This document shows, one piece after another, positions 21,646 to 32,757 of a stretch of DNA of 64,000 nucleotides (position 1 is the first letter of the stretch; each line of letters begins with the position of its first letter). Source of the stretch: Heterobilharzia americana. Lineage: Eukaryota > Platyhelminthes > Trematoda > Strigeidida > Schistosomatidae. The stretch covers positions 53,415,491-53,479,490 of the forward strand of contig OX104130.1 of assembly GCA_944470555.2 (NCBI GenBank), written 5' to 3'. The position numbers and the translations under genes were made by a program. The notes below the pieces were generated by a model. It worked only from the letters and a program-made list of their open reading frames with translations, was not told the origin of the DNA and did not search any database.

Positions 21646-22094
21646 TATTTTGGAAAATTAATCCAGTAATTTAATGACGTCTTAAATGAACATGCCATGT
21701 TGACACTATGAATTAGTAATTGTCATTCCAGTAAAACTCTTAAGGTTCTAACTGAATATTGTGAAGTCAGTCAGGTTGAAAACGTGATCTGGAGAGAAAG
21801 TATGAGTATTATTTTAGATGATGATTATGTCGACACTGGGTAGCGTGGTTCGTTGAATGCTGAACTTCACGAGACTGTTAATTTAGGCTTTGCCCTATGA
21901 AAGTCTTCTCACTCATGGACACGATTTACACCAAATACTATTTGGTATTCAGTAGTTCTCAGATGTCATTCTGTGATGAAATCACTAATATTTGAATTGG
22001 TCTTCAACGTACAAACTACCCAGCTTAAGTAGTTGAATAGTCAGTTGAAATGGAGGACAGTATGAAATCAGTTTACTCAGGTTTTAGTTATAAC
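21646..22094. other. Unassigned sequence
   Basis: Possibly eroded short elements; nothing I can prove. Confidence 0.35.
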
Positions 22095-22375
22095 TGGCTT
22101 GGTTGTGGCTACTACAGGACTCATCAACTGAATGATATTTTCCCACTGACACTCGAAACAACGTACCCATCGCTTCAATTGCTAGAGCGTTGTCCACTAT
22201 ACCATTGGAGATGTTAGCCACTTCTTGTACAATGAGTATAAGTTACTACTATTTGATAATACTTGCAATTCTTCGTGGTTATACTGGATCGGATTGAACA
22301 ACCTCTTTATGCATATGGCCTCCTATGCGGATGCCATGATATTGTCTGAATATTTATCGCTATAACTGATTTTAT
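22095..22375 (-). repeat. SINE-1 element, ribozyme mostly deleted
   Basis: GTGGCTACTACAGGACTCATC joins the post-cleavage segment to the 5' half of the ribozyme, removing GAAA. The tRNA-like part and the next monomer's tail (CAACCTCTTTATGCATATGG, complement) follow, so this was a tandem unit. Confidence 0.75.
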
Positions 22376-22599
22376 TGTGATTAGTAGGTTTTAATTATTT
22401 CGCATCATTAATATACTGAAGTCACGATATGTAATAAATTTATTCATCTTCTGAACCACTTACTTGTTTATTATACTAATTATTTTTCACCATTCATTAG
22501 AGGTCAAAAAGTCATGGATACAAAAAAAACAACCATTGTGTGTATATAAAGAGAGAAAGATAATACAGTATGGAAACAATTACAGAGATCAATAGCTGC

Positions 22600-22660
22600 T
22601 AGCAACTGAATCGAGGACACACTTTTTCGTTTCACTTAGCACTCATCAGCTAGTTGTAAC
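22600..22660 (-). ncRNA. Hammerhead-like motif, possibly PLE type
   Basis: Minus strand: CAACTAG, CTGATGA, then GTGCTAAGTGAAAC, GAAA, AAGTGTGTC and CTCGATTCAGTTGCTAG. CAACT can pair with AGTTG in an outer stem I with an internal loop, as in natural extended hammerheads. Stem II is weak. It lies outside any SINE-1/2/3 copy. Confidence 0.5.
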
Positions 22661-22830
22661 TTATTTCCACTGAACGTGTGAATTAGTGACTGAGTTAAAA
22701 TGAGTACGAGCGGTAATTAAGAATATTTCATAAAGTAGGTAAATTGTTATGATTAACGAATGGAATAAGAAATTGATAAAAAAGTTCATACAATAACAAT
22801 GAATGAACTCATACAGTAATAAGTGATCCT

Positions 22831-22968
22831 AAGGGTGATCGAAGTAACAACTGAAATAACCAATTAAATTTCATCATTTCGGTTGGAAAAATAGTTTCTT
22901 TTTACAAAATAAAAAACCTAGTTAGTGATTTCAGCATTTGTTGGAATAATCTTTAAAATTACTTGCCT
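22831..22968. repeat. Inverted-repeat (MITE-like) element
   Basis: Diverged arms GTAACAACTGAAATAACCAA and GATTTCAGCATTTGTTGG with TTTAAAATTACTT at the right. Confidence 0.6.
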
Positions 22969-22984
22969 GTTTGGCAATTTTCTT

Positions 22985-24171
22985 ATTTGAAGTTATTTGT
23001 CAACTGCTTCAGCACTACGAAATACAACAAACCTTTATCAACCTCATTCAATAGCTATATGAAGACAACACATGCCAAGTGATCCACAGTTGAAAGCTCA
23101 ATGATGCCATTGAAGTGAAGATAGGAGTAGGACAAGGTTGCTGCCTACTATCACCCATAATCTTCCTGACTGTGGTCGACTGGATGATGCAACAAACCGT
23201 GAAGAGCGAGAAGATGGGCATACGCTGGCTGAACCAATGAAAAGACCCTAGAAGATTTGGATTTTGCCGCCACCGATGATGATTTATGTCTGATGTCTTG
23301 TTGCACAAACTTGAAGATCTACAAGCGAAAACTAACAAGTTGACAGAAGAGGCGAGGTGAGGCAGCGAAGGAAAACGGGACTTCTCTCAGGTGAACGTAG
23401 AGAAGACGGAGGTGATGAAGATACCCAATCAACAACAGTATCAACAACAAGAGGCACCAATCATCATGAACGGGAGAAACCTAGAGGAAATAGTCTCTTT
23501 CACCTACCTAGGCAGGTCAGCATCGTTTGAACTACAGGTGGCATAGGCACAGATGAGGAAGTTAAAATCAGGATTGGAAAGACAGCAAGACAGGCCTTCC
23601 TTCATTAACCTGAAACCAGTGTGAAGATCTTCTGCACTCCACTCGGCATAAAGCGTGAACAAGATCCGGATTTTCAACACTAATATTAGTCAAGTCAGTG
23701 CTCTTATGTGATGGTTGAGAGGCTTGGTGCGTTACGAAAAGCATTTCCAACAAACTACAGATATTCATCAACAACTGCCTACACTGGCTCGTTACTGAAG
23801 CTCAGATGGCCAGAATAATAAGAATAAACAAGAAGGAACTCTGGTTGGCTGCCGACGAACCAATGAAGCAAGAAGCTATCGCTCAACAAATATGCAGAAT
23901 GAAGTGAAGATGGATTGGATTGGACGTACAGTAAGAAGGCCGACTGGGGATATCATGCTCCAGGTCAGGCCAGGACGTCAAGTGGAATCGAAAGGGGAAA
24001 CGACGAGTAGGTCGTCCGTGGTGAGGGTGACATGGAGGAGATGGTGTGAGGAAGATATGAGAGGTTGTGAACAGTGGTGGAGCCAGGTTGAAAATATTGC
24101 AGAGAAGAGAGTGTTATGGAGACGTGCTACTGAATCCCTATGTTCCACGAAGAACCCAAGGGACCAATAAA
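22985..24171 (+). mobile_element. RTE-G: 5'-truncated RTE LINE
   Basis: Begins in the RT at CAACTGCTTCAGCACTACG and runs to the family 3' end CTATGTTCCACGAAGAACC, followed by an A/T-rich tail. It includes the catalytic-box region near 23255 (LEDLDFAATDDDLCLM, where extra residues split the FADD motif) and the C-terminal domain at 23892-24170 (MDWIGRTVRRPTGD, VTWRRWCEED, WRRATESLCSTKN). Not coding. Confidence 0.88.
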
Positions 24172-24309
24172 TATATAAACTCTTTCGTTATTTTTATGGT
24201 AGTTGTAATTTCCTTTTCATATAGAGGACAGAATTGTTCGACATGTTCTGTTGGCAGATGGGCACCTGTGAGGCTGCTTCTATACTGCTGAATATTCATG
24301 ATGCTTTAC

Positions 24310-24365
24310 TGATCTTGGTGACTAGCACAGGAACCCATGACGCGTGTTTCGTCCTATTTGGAATA
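24310..24365 (-). repeat. SINE-1 ribozyme 3' half
   Basis: Complement reads CCAAATAGGACGAAACACGC followed by GTCATGGGTTCC: stem II 3' strand, GAAA, stem III ACACGCGT and the GTC triplet. The CTGANGA half is missing. Confidence 0.7.
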
Positions 24366-24649
24366 TACAAGTATCCTCTACCAAGAAAGACGGAAGGAGA
24401 TGAGTGAATAGGGAGCACGCTTTGCTCATACATTATTCCATTTAAAACATAGTCTAATAGTTGTTGAAGTATTGGACTACTTTCTAGTTAGTTAAATGAA
24501 GAAAACAAGTGGATAACACTTGTTGATATGTCTCGATTTCAATGGCAACCTAACAGTACTACCACTGAAGTGGAAACACACTCCGAAATCAACTCATCTC
24601 CACGAACCACCAAGTGAATTACTTTTCAGCGATCACTAGTGACGTAATT

Positions 24650-24985
24650 CAAGATGGATTGCGAGTAGTTCGAATGAGAAGTCAGGTAGTGTGAGTTCGA
24701 CCAAGTCACGTGTGAGAAGAAATGCTCAGCGATGGTGTTGGATGATGGGTGTCAGTTGATTTGTTGAATTGAGAGAAGTAGTAGAATATGGAGGATTGGA
24801 TTAGAAGGATGAGGTGGTGGTGATGTGATGTGATGGTCGTTAGCTTTGTGGGGGATAAGGTGGTGAATGCAGACTACTCAGTAGTCTTGATTAAGTAAGG
24901 ATAGAGGAGGAGCTGTCCACCTCTCTCAGGTTTTGAAGGGTTGTCCAACAGGTGTGAGTTGGTGATGAGAATCAATGATAATATT
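24650..24985 (+). repeat. SINE-3 copy, strongly diverged
   Basis: The head (AGTGACGTAATTCAAGATGG, GAATGAGAAGTC) and the end (CAACAGGTGTGAGTTGGTGATG) are recognisable; the tRNA-like middle is replaced by GGTGATGTGATG repeats and the ribozyme core is unreadable. Confidence 0.6.
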
Positions 24986-25739
24986 TCTGAGATATTTCAA
25001 TATAGAATTTTTTATAAGGACTGGGATAGTACTTTGTGGGATTCGACTAAATGAATTTGTGGTTTATAGGGGAATCTTTGGATTTGAAACTAAGTGAAAC
25101 ATTACCTCAGTATTTTTTGCCAGGAAATTAACTGGTATAGTAATTCAAACCACTTAATTAAGCTACACTGCATAAGTAATAACTTTTGATGAAAAACTTT
25201 TCAATGACGCCTTATTTGAAAATGTAAAGTGGCGGACATTAGTGTTCATTATGACTTGACTGTGATTTTCTCCCGGATCACTGCATTGCTACTTTTTCGT
25301 GAAATAACTATGGAAAAGATTTTTCAAAGGTTGAACGGAAAATTATGATCTGTGATGTTTATCGAATTGAATGTGATGACTCGTCAACCGATGATATAAA
25401 AGGACACATATTACATGAAGTAATAAATGAATCAGCCCTATGTAAACTGACCATACAGTTTTACAATCTTAAGTTTAATAGTTTGTATGTGTGGGCACTC
25501 ATATAAAACGGGTCTGGTTAGGACGAAACACTTGTCTAGTAATTGTTAGATTCATTAGTTAACTAACTGATGTCATTTCATGATGAGAACAATATTTTCA
25601 GAAGACAGCCAAGTGTCATACTAGAAGGAAATATCTGTCTAGCGCTTTTGGCTAACCTCCATCTTACTACAACTTATAGTTCTGCAATCAACAATAAAAT
25701 TACAAAGTTAGAAAGATACATTAGTCTTGTCGATTTTGT

Positions 25740-25860
25740 AAGTGATTCAACAGAGAAAATTTTCTTTTCGACAAATCATTTTCATCAGCTGTACAGTAAT
25801 AACAAACAAACGGATTAGTCTATTATTGGCTAATAAGTCAACATTCAGTTATCAAAACGG
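25740..25860 (+). repeat. Left arm of a 120-base inverted repeat
   Basis: GTCTATTATTGGCTAATAAG and TTTCGACAAATCATTTTC occur inverted, in the same order, at 26855-27000. The arms lie 1 kb apart and enclose a SINE-3 copy and PLE debris. The arms match no family I know. Confidence 0.6.
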
Positions 25861-25981
25861 AATGTTCTAGTATAAAATAGTGGTTTGATTGTTGAGTTAG
25901 AAAGGGATTGAGTGATCAAGAGTAAGCAAAATATGCATTCGGTTAAGGTGATAAACAATACAATCTGGATGTTTGTAGCGA

Positions 25982-26397
25982 TTTGTTAATTGATTTCACA
26001 TTGGAATTCACCACCGACTGACATCAGTTGGAGGAATATCGGAGACCTGGGAGTACTGAACTGTTGTTTTGTCCCATTACAGGACTCTTCAGCAGTGCAC
26101 ACTCATGACCCTGCCCCACCAGGGATTGAACCTAGAACCTTCTGGTTCCCTGGCCAGTAGGTTACCATTGAGCCACTGGTTTGGAATCCGCTGGTCCATA
26201 TTTACAACTTTTGCGGGTTCACGATATATCGCAACCTACATCCGATGCCATCGTTGAATATCTATTTTATATCCGACCTGGTTAGCTACACCGGTTACGA
26301 CTTCTCACTGGAACTTCGTGAATCACCTCTTGAAGCTAGTCACCAATGAGCGCTAGATTAATTGTATCTGGAGGTTTGTGGAGATTTACTAATTGAT
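25982..26397 (-). repeat. SINE-3 element with hammerhead
   Basis: Full minus-strand unit plus the 3' end of the next unit (GTGGAGATTTACTAATTGATT), as at 13835. The ribozyme at 26052-26100 has CTGAAGA and stem I GCACTG/CAGTAC, but GAAA reads AAAA. Confidence 0.82.
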
Positions 26398-26404
26398 TCC
26401 AAGC

Positions 26405-26790
26405 CGTTTAGCTTGACTTTGTGTAGGATTTTGAAAGAAAACTGTGAAGAAGTGACACTACCAGAGTTGACCAAACGGTCAAGGATAGAACTGTTTCTTG
26501 ACTTGCGCTCTCCTCTGGGCAGCTAAATGGGTTGTGCTTGGAAATACTGGGCATTGTGCCACCTACATAACTATCTCCACAACAGCAGGTAAACTGATAG
26601 ACGCACATGGATGTGACCAAATGAGGCAGTTTGTCCTTCTTAATACCTTGAGCCAACTGTCAGTTGGAGAAGACCATTCAAAGTTTGGCGGCATCGGATG
26701 TTTTTTCTGACTGTTTTGAAGTCACGATTCAACATTCATGGGTAAAGTCTTCTTAAGAACACTAAGAACTTGCTCTTATCATCGTTTTGG
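26405..26790 (-). pseudogene. Penelope-like element, GIY-YIG remnant
   Basis: Minus-strand KKDKLPHLVTSMCVYQFTC and CCGDSYVGGTMPSISK match the PLE nuclease start (K..LP.L..S.CVYQFTC.CG.SYVGRT). The R after YVG.T is lost. Upstream FEWSSPTDSWLKVLRRTN is the preceding linker. Confidence 0.78.
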
Positions 26791-26854
26791 CTTTTTGTTT
26801 TTTCGACTAATCTTGGGGAAAGCTATTCTGAAGACATACTTACCGAAGGTATTC

Positions 26855-27000
26855 CATTTTCATGACCCAATGTTGACCTATTAGCCAATAGTAGACTAAT
26901 CTTTTTATTTATCATTACTTTAAATACGACTGTAGAGTGGCGGAAAATGATTCGTCGAAACGAAATGTCTCTTCGTTGAATTACTTTGTGCTTTTGAATG
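26855..27000 (-). repeat. Right arm of the inverted repeat
   Basis: Complement of 25740-25860 with substitutions and small gaps. Confidence 0.6.
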
Positions 27001-27799
27001 TTTCAATGGGAATGTTTTCTGACTTGATACGATCAGCATTGACACTGAAGTATACTAGTGAACTAACAGTTTCTGTTTGGGATACTTTATGTCTCAAGTA
27101 ACATAGAAATTAGCTTGTGAAGAAAGCGTCTTGATGACAAATATTTGGAGTAGGTATTAAGTCAAATTCAAAGGTATCCCAGTGACTGTGATAAACCATC
27201 AAGTAGCCAATCATCTGTTTGGAAATTTAATACTCTAACTCATCAAATATTCATTCTTAATTCTCTAGTTGAGTCTCATTTTTCATCGACAGTATAAAGT
27301 TAGTGAATCTGAAATAGATAGTATGACTACAGACTGTATTTTCTGTTTAATACTTTCTAGTTGAACTCGCTCAACTGAAAATCAAAATACCAATTATACA
27401 ACTTAAGGCTAATTATACTCAATAATTAAATTAAGGTCAAGTCTTATGTATGTATCGTGATGTTTCGCTAAACACTAATCTCTAAGATTGATTTACTACT
27501 ATGATAATTTTGTCAAGTGAAAATATATCACGACACATTATGATTCAAAATAAATAGCAGTGAGGTTAAATTTATTTCCAGTTAGCAGTTGGTTGACTAT
27601 TAGGTAATGGTAACTGTTGACAAGATTCGTTCGAGATTTAGTGTCAGTATAAGCAACCAGTTTGTTAGTTGAGGTTACCTCGGTGTATCAGTATAATGGG
27701 TGCTACTGATAAGAATAATTACAAGTGGTGTATGTTGAGAGATTGACAAAAGTCGTAGGCGATAGGTAAATATTCTGCTCAGAGAAACGAAAGAGACAA
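27001..27799. other. Unassigned AT-rich sequence
   Basis: No gene or family recognised. Confidence 0.4.
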
Positions 27800-28340
27800 T
27801 GTGGACATGGTGTCACTTTGTAAGTAACACAGAAGTTAGGTGTAGAGTTTTAGGGAGGAGTGGAAAGTCAGTTGACGAAGTTGTGAACCATTGTTAACTC
27901 AGATGGCTGGAGTATGTGTTATGCATGCATACTCACCGTCTGCTTTGTCGTAAATTGTTGCCTGAATTAGGTTTATGCTGGAAAACGGCTTGGAGTGGCC
28001 AGGCCAAAATATGGGATCACTGTATGAAATCCTTGACTGTTGTTTTGAGCCATGTAAGGAGACGTAGCCTAGTCGGTTGGGGTCTGCATGATAACAGAAA
28101 CCAGTGATTGGAGACTGTATGTGATATGGCTCAGAATCGATGTCATCTTGACTACTATGCTGAATGCAGAATTTTCTCACTCCATGTTCCACTCTTTTAC
28201 TGCATTCTACTGCTTTTGATCGATTTTTCTTTCTTCATCCTTCATCCAACTGCTTTTTACTTCATGTACTGATATGACGTATTGCAACTTGGACCGTTGT
28301 ATGCTGACGTTGATTTAAGTCTAGTAGGAAACTTAATAAT
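27800..28340 (+). pseudogene. Second LINE lineage, C-terminal fragment and 3' UTR
   Basis: Plus-strand translation gives VSNTEVRCRVLGRSGKSVDE, then LRWLEYVLCMHTHRL and, at 27916-28107, GLCWKTAWSGQAKIWDHCMK, SLTVVLSHVRRRSL and VGWGLHDNRNQ, then DMAQNRCH. This is the C-terminal block of a different schistosome LINE (NAEVR.KVLG..G.SVDE, LRWLGHVLRM, GWGPRD...W). It differs from the RTE family of this window. Frame shifts near 27910 and 28108. Confidence 0.75.
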
Positions 28341-28371
28341 CGAGTCCTGACTGACATTTTCTGATCAGCTA

Positions 28372-28445
28372 GGTTTTATAACTCAGTCGGTATAACTGCA
28401 GTTAGTGAACTGAAGGCTGTTGGTTCGAATTTGACTACTATTTCA
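28372..28445 (+). repeat. SINE-4 tRNA-like head
   Basis: TTATAACTCAGTCGGTATAAC as A box and TTGGTTCGAATTTGAC as B box. No mature tRNA fold: acceptor pairing is absent. Confidence 0.55.
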
Positions 28446-28865
28446 TTTTCGTAAGAAACTGACATCGTACACGTTTTATTAATGGTTAATTAGTGTTGAG
28501 TGAAATTCATTTTGAAAGTTCCTGAAAAAAATTTCATCTAGATCACAGGAATTAGGTAGATTTGTCTCCATACACGTTTCACATAAACTTGTTGCATAGT
28601 GATCAACTCTAGTGTATATAAAATTTGCAGTTGTTGATATGCCAGATAGTGTGCACCAACTACCTACAGTGAAGTACTCATATGAAGTGAATGGAAAGAA
28701 GCATTTTTAGTGTTTCAGATCATTTTCTGCTATAAAGTACGTCCATAGTTGACAGAAAATGTGTAACTAATTCAGAGCCAATCGTCACTTCACATTGTGG
28801 TGCTTAAATCTGAAATTGTTTTCGGAATTATCTAGAAGGTTGCAGATGTTTTGTCTTTGCGCTGT

Positions 28866-28975
28866 TACGTGTCGTAGCTCATTCGGTAGAGTACGAGGTA
28901 AGTAGTCCGGTGGCTGGTGGTTAGAATTTTGCTGCTATTTAGGATTTCTTTCAACTTGTCTTCTCATCCCGTTAA
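28866..28975 (+). repeat. SINE-4 tRNA-like copy
   Basis: GTCGTAGCTCATTCGGTAGAG followed by a decayed B box GTGGTTAGAATTT. Confidence 0.6.
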
Positions 28976-29120
28976 ACTAATAAGCTTAGTGGAAACACGA
29001 CTTTGGACCTCTTAGGCGACATCTGTTCCCTCGAAGCTGCGGATACGCTTTGCTGAGGAGTGCCAAAAAGCGCTAAACTTAGGTCAAAAACTTCTTGTAA
29101 ATCCTCTTCAATCATCTAAC
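28976..29120 (+). repeat. SINE-2 element, decayed hammerhead
   Basis: GGATACGCTTTGCTGAGGAG at 29041-29060, GTGCC/GCGC stem II, then TAAAC (expected GAAAC), stem III ACTTAGGT and GTC. The loss of the G of GAAA should abolish cleavage. Confidence 0.72.
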
Positions 29121-29371
29121 ATATGAAATTGTTTTATTTAGTTGGTTTCAGAAACCTGAAAATATGAATGCCATTCATCTCAGCAGCTTCAGTCAGGCTT
29201 GTGCATAGGACTATTAGGCGGATATATGTCTTGAGGAAGAAAGTACAGACACAACCTAGTTCCATATTAGATTGTTTACTTGATATAGCACAATTCGGTG
29301 CTCATATTCATACCAAGGCAATCAATGGTTTCCAAACGTCTCACACATACTTCAACAGTTATTCATGGTAG

Positions 29372-30400
29372 CACAATTGTTCAGATGTCTACAACATGTG
29401 ATCAATCATTCCTGTTACACGCATCACGTGTTGATTTAGTGAACAATGATTCTACAACCAACCTCTCACTCCACCTAGTCATCTCTGTTGCACTCAGGAA
29501 TTATCACTCCATCCCACACTTCCCAAAGTGTGATTATGCGTCAGTGTATGCAGATCGATAGCTGAGTTTTTCTCCACATCACTTATCTCACTTGGCTCTA
29601 TCATTCTGTGTTTCTCTAAATGTTTGTGTCCTACTATTCTGACTGTCAGTGATCGGATACTTTGATCTGTATACTTGACCTCACAACCATCACATGGTGT
29701 TTGATAGATTCAGTCATTCGATCACTCGGCCTACAAAGTTTCTGTCTGAGGGAGTTTGTGGGTTTCAAACATCCCCTAGTCCCACCATTGTTAAGAATTC
29801 TGAGTAGAATTTCCGATACACCTTCTTTATGCAGCACTACGCTGCACTACACCACACTACACTACACACTACACCATGTTGCAATCACCACTAACATTAA
29901 CACTCACTCTCTTATCAGTCCTTAGAAACATTTTAAGAGATTCCAGAGGGTGTTGGTTAACAAGTAATGTCTATTCGGTGTGTTTCAGTCACTCATTTAG
30001 GTTCTCTGACTTACTGGTCAAACTCCTAACCTGATTGATCACTGAGACATTTTACCAAGCCTACCTTTACAGATATACTGTGAGATGATGTGAAATCCAA
30101 GTGTCTATTCGAATGTGTTGGTTTCCACTGAACACAGGTATCACAGCTTCCATCTTCTCACCTCTTTACTTTGCAATGCAACATGGGTAATTCTCTTTCT
30201 TCATTTTCTAATTGATATGTGAATTGGATTTAATGTGGTATGGAGTTAATGTGTGTGTGTGTGTGTGTATGTTGTGATTTGAGCACAGTAAATGTGTCAT
30301 TTTGTTATGTCGACCATACTTTTGTATTGAGTTGAATTGGAATGTTCCTAATGTTATTTGTTTCCAACTGTCTATGAATATCTCTGCTACAAACAGGTTT
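29372..30400 (-). pseudogene. Penelope-like element, inverted near-identical copy of 11075-12092
   Basis: Reads on the minus strand exactly as the PLE block at 11 kb: IFIDSWKQITLGTFQFNSI (30325-30380), the GT tract at 30250, KEGVSEILLRILNNGG and KPTNSLRQKLCRPSDRM (29690-29830). Shared frameshifts and stops show duplication of an already dead copy. Identity appears above 97 percent by eye. Confidence 0.82.
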
Positions 30401-30864
30401 TTTTTTAAGGTCAACTATTGGCCTAGCAAATAACCTATTTCATGAACCTTTGTGGTACCATACATTCCACAAGGTTTATTAGTTTTTGACATTCAACTGA
30501 ACCAATGTAAACAATCTAATATACAAGTATATTATAGCACAATGCTCAAGTTTTTTTCAATTTCACACAGTTCTCAGCAGTACCTTCACTGTTCGATGAT
30601 TGGCTGATTGAAACAGAGAATCACAAGTTCGCTAATAAAGGCCTGTGTATTGTTAGATTTTATTAGTCTGCTTACGTAGACCTTCATTAATTTCCGATTC
30701 CCTTTAGAATGACAGATAATTAGTTTCAGTTTCTGTATAATAAAGGCTAATATTGTAATAATATACGATCGCTGTGGGCATAACAAGCTGGGTTGTGTTA
30801 CTTGTCGCCTTATTATTGGAGCATCTGTTTTAAATAAAAAAATCAAAGCTAATCTAAATCAGTT
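30401..30864. other. Unassigned sequence
   Basis: No recognised feature. Confidence 0.4.
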
Positions 30865-31035
30865 ACACAGTGGATAACACTTTGGCGTTTAAAGCAATGC
30901 TTACTAGGTTTGAGTGTCAGTGGGAACAACACCACTCATTGGGGGTGCGGATACATCTAGCTGACGAGCTCCAAATAAGATGAAACGCACCTTCTGGATC
31001 CCACTCCCAGATTACAACAGCTACCTAAAAATTTT
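30865..31035 (+). repeat. SINE-1 element
   Basis: Starts within the tRNA-like part (CACAGTGGATAACACTTTGG), B-box relic GGTTTGAGTGTC, ribozyme, then CCACTCCCAGATTAC. Confidence 0.8.
30951..31001 (+). ncRNA. Hammerhead ribozyme, SINE-1 type
   Basis: CTGACGA at 30961-30967 and GAAA at 30982-30985 are intact; stem I TCTAG/CTGGA; stem II GCTCC/AAGAT is weak; stem III ACGCACCT no longer closes its second position; cleavage base T at the end of CTT. Confidence 0.75.
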
Positions 31036-31439
31036 GAGCAATTTAGTAGAAAAGAAATTCGAAAGACTGAACCTGCGTATTCTTCTTTCGCTACTTTGAA
31101 TTGACAATATTATGGTAAATGCGTAAGTAATTTCTGGAAATCTCTCTCTCTGTATATGTACTTTCGATCCAGTTGTGCATGAAATCGGTAGGTATTAACA
31201 ATATGCAGATTAGCACAATAAGCCCAGTATGAAAACTTATCGGGTGCTGTACTGAAGATGACCAAGAACAGAGTATCGATATGTACAGATTTCTATTCAT
31301 AGACTATTAGTATCACAGTGACTCGAGTAGAATCAGTCATAAAAGGGAATCAGAGAAGAAGAAATTCAACTTTTGAATGTCAAGCTCCATGACATAGCCA
31401 ATTCTGTGTCATTCAGAGTTATAGTTACAGAATGTTAAC
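31036..31439. other. Unassigned sequence
   Basis: No recognised feature. Confidence 0.4.
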
Positions 31440-31635
31440 AGCGGTTGATTATTGTTAGTTGGTTGGAGGCAATCGGCAAGAAACCATGCTTGACCTGGCT
31501 TTCGTGTTTGTTGGAACTCATCAGCCGGGCGATTCTGCAACCTAGACGAAACTGGTATCTTCCCCCCTCGGGATTTGAACTTGCATCATCAAGCGTTGTA
31601 GTCAGCAATCTGACCAGAAGAGACATAGTTTTCTT
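31440..31635 (-). repeat. SINE-2, minus copy of an inverted pair
   Basis: Contains a hammerhead at 31486-31532 with intact CTGATGA and GAAA, and upstream (right) a B-box-like TTCAAATCCCGAGGGGGG on the complement. This suggests SINE-2 also has a tRNA-like promoter. Confidence 0.72.
31486..31532 (-). ncRNA. Hammerhead ribozyme, SINE-2 type
   Basis: Minus strand: GCCCGG, CTGATGA, GTTCCAACAAACAC, GAAA, GCCAGGTC, AAGCATGG. All core bases are present and the triplet is GTC. Stem I and stem II pairing is poor, so activity is doubtful. Confidence 0.65.
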
Positions 31636-31830
31636 TGAGGTTACACATACGCCTTACTGACAAGTACCAACAAGCATGTAACCTTGGTCTAGGACTTCCT
31701 ACCAGCTGTCTGCAACCAAATAACATCCATCAAAGTGCACCAGGATGGTGGGTCTCCCAGTTTGGTGGCCAAATTGGAAGACGATAGATAGAACTCGGTT
31801 AGCGCTGGCTACTGGACAACATGAAATTGG
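31636..31830 (+). repeat. SINE-2, plus copy of an inverted pair
   Basis: TTGAGGTTACACATACGCC, then CTGACAA and ACCTTGGTC: GAAAC has become GTAAC. Stem I CCTTA/TAGGA still pairs. The tail CAACCAAATAACATCCATC and GTGCACCAGGATGGTGG follows. Confidence 0.72.
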
Positions 31831-32109
31831 TTGCGCTTCATTGACTAATCAATGTAATGGTTGATCAACTAAAACAGTAACTAACTCCTAGATGACGTAT
31901 GCTAAATAGCAACCGGTGATTCAGATGTATCTTAGCATATTGATGATAAGTCACTAGAAAGGATTCAATTTAAATCTGTGTAGTACTAAGTTGAGACCGC
32001 TGTCTGCCGATCATTTTACAATGTGACTATCAAGGTAGAAGACTCGAGATAAGCGTACACTTTGACTGATATTAGGTGGATCATCTAATCATACAGAAGG
32101 TCAAGCGCC

Positions 32110-32260
32110 ACCCCGATAGGTCAGTGGTAAAGTTTCCTACTTGACCGTTGACTGACGGTGATTGGAGTCTCTGAGGGCATCCTCGAAGTTGCAGGTATGC
32201 CTGGCTGATCAGTGTCAGTGTTGCTAAATGGGGTTCTTGAGCTGGAAGATAGAGCTCCTA
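32110..32260 (+). repeat. SINE-2 element, decayed
   Basis: CACCCCGATAGGTCAGTGGTAAAG is an A-box-like tRNA relic; GGTATGCCTGGCTGATCAGTG and GCTAAATGGGG are the remains of the hammerhead. Confidence 0.6.
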
Positions 32261-32757
32261 AGGATTGTAAGATTTTATTACATACTTTTCACGAGATCCA
32301 TAAAGGCATTAAATGGTGAGTTTCTAGTCAAAGATTATCGATAATCTTTCAATTAGCTTAAAGTAACTTGTCGTTTGGTTCCAGTTCTAACTAGGCCTTC
32401 AGAATCAAGATCCAGAAATCACTTAGCTAACGGGTCATGAATGAGATCATTTACTTTCAAAATAAACAGTCCATGATGAGAAATCCTGTCCTGATTTTTT
32501 ATCCGGAGCAAAAGTACTCAGATTTGCTCGATACTACAGTTGACATGAAGAGTGAGAGTATGAAAGCTGCATGGAACATACTACTAACTGATATGATTGT
32601 AGACCACTCACGCTAATCAGCAGTGCTTACTGGCCAGACCATTCCGGATACGCCGCCAATGAACCTCTTGAGGAGGCGCATCTGACACCAAGTATGTGTA
32701 TACGATTGCAAACACCATGTTTTCTAAGGGTTCCTTACGTTCATTTTGGAAGTTTGT
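32261..32757. other. Unassigned sequence
   Basis: No recognised feature. Confidence 0.35.

Noticed and set aside
25515..25545. GGTTAGGACGAAACACTTGTC, hammerhead 3' half
   Set aside because: GAAAC and GTC fit, but no CTGANGA lies upstream and the flanks match none of the three families; too little to call.
29168..29371. 67-codon open frame beside the inverted PLE block
   Set aside because: On the opposite strand to the PLE and with no PLE or other motif; probably chance.
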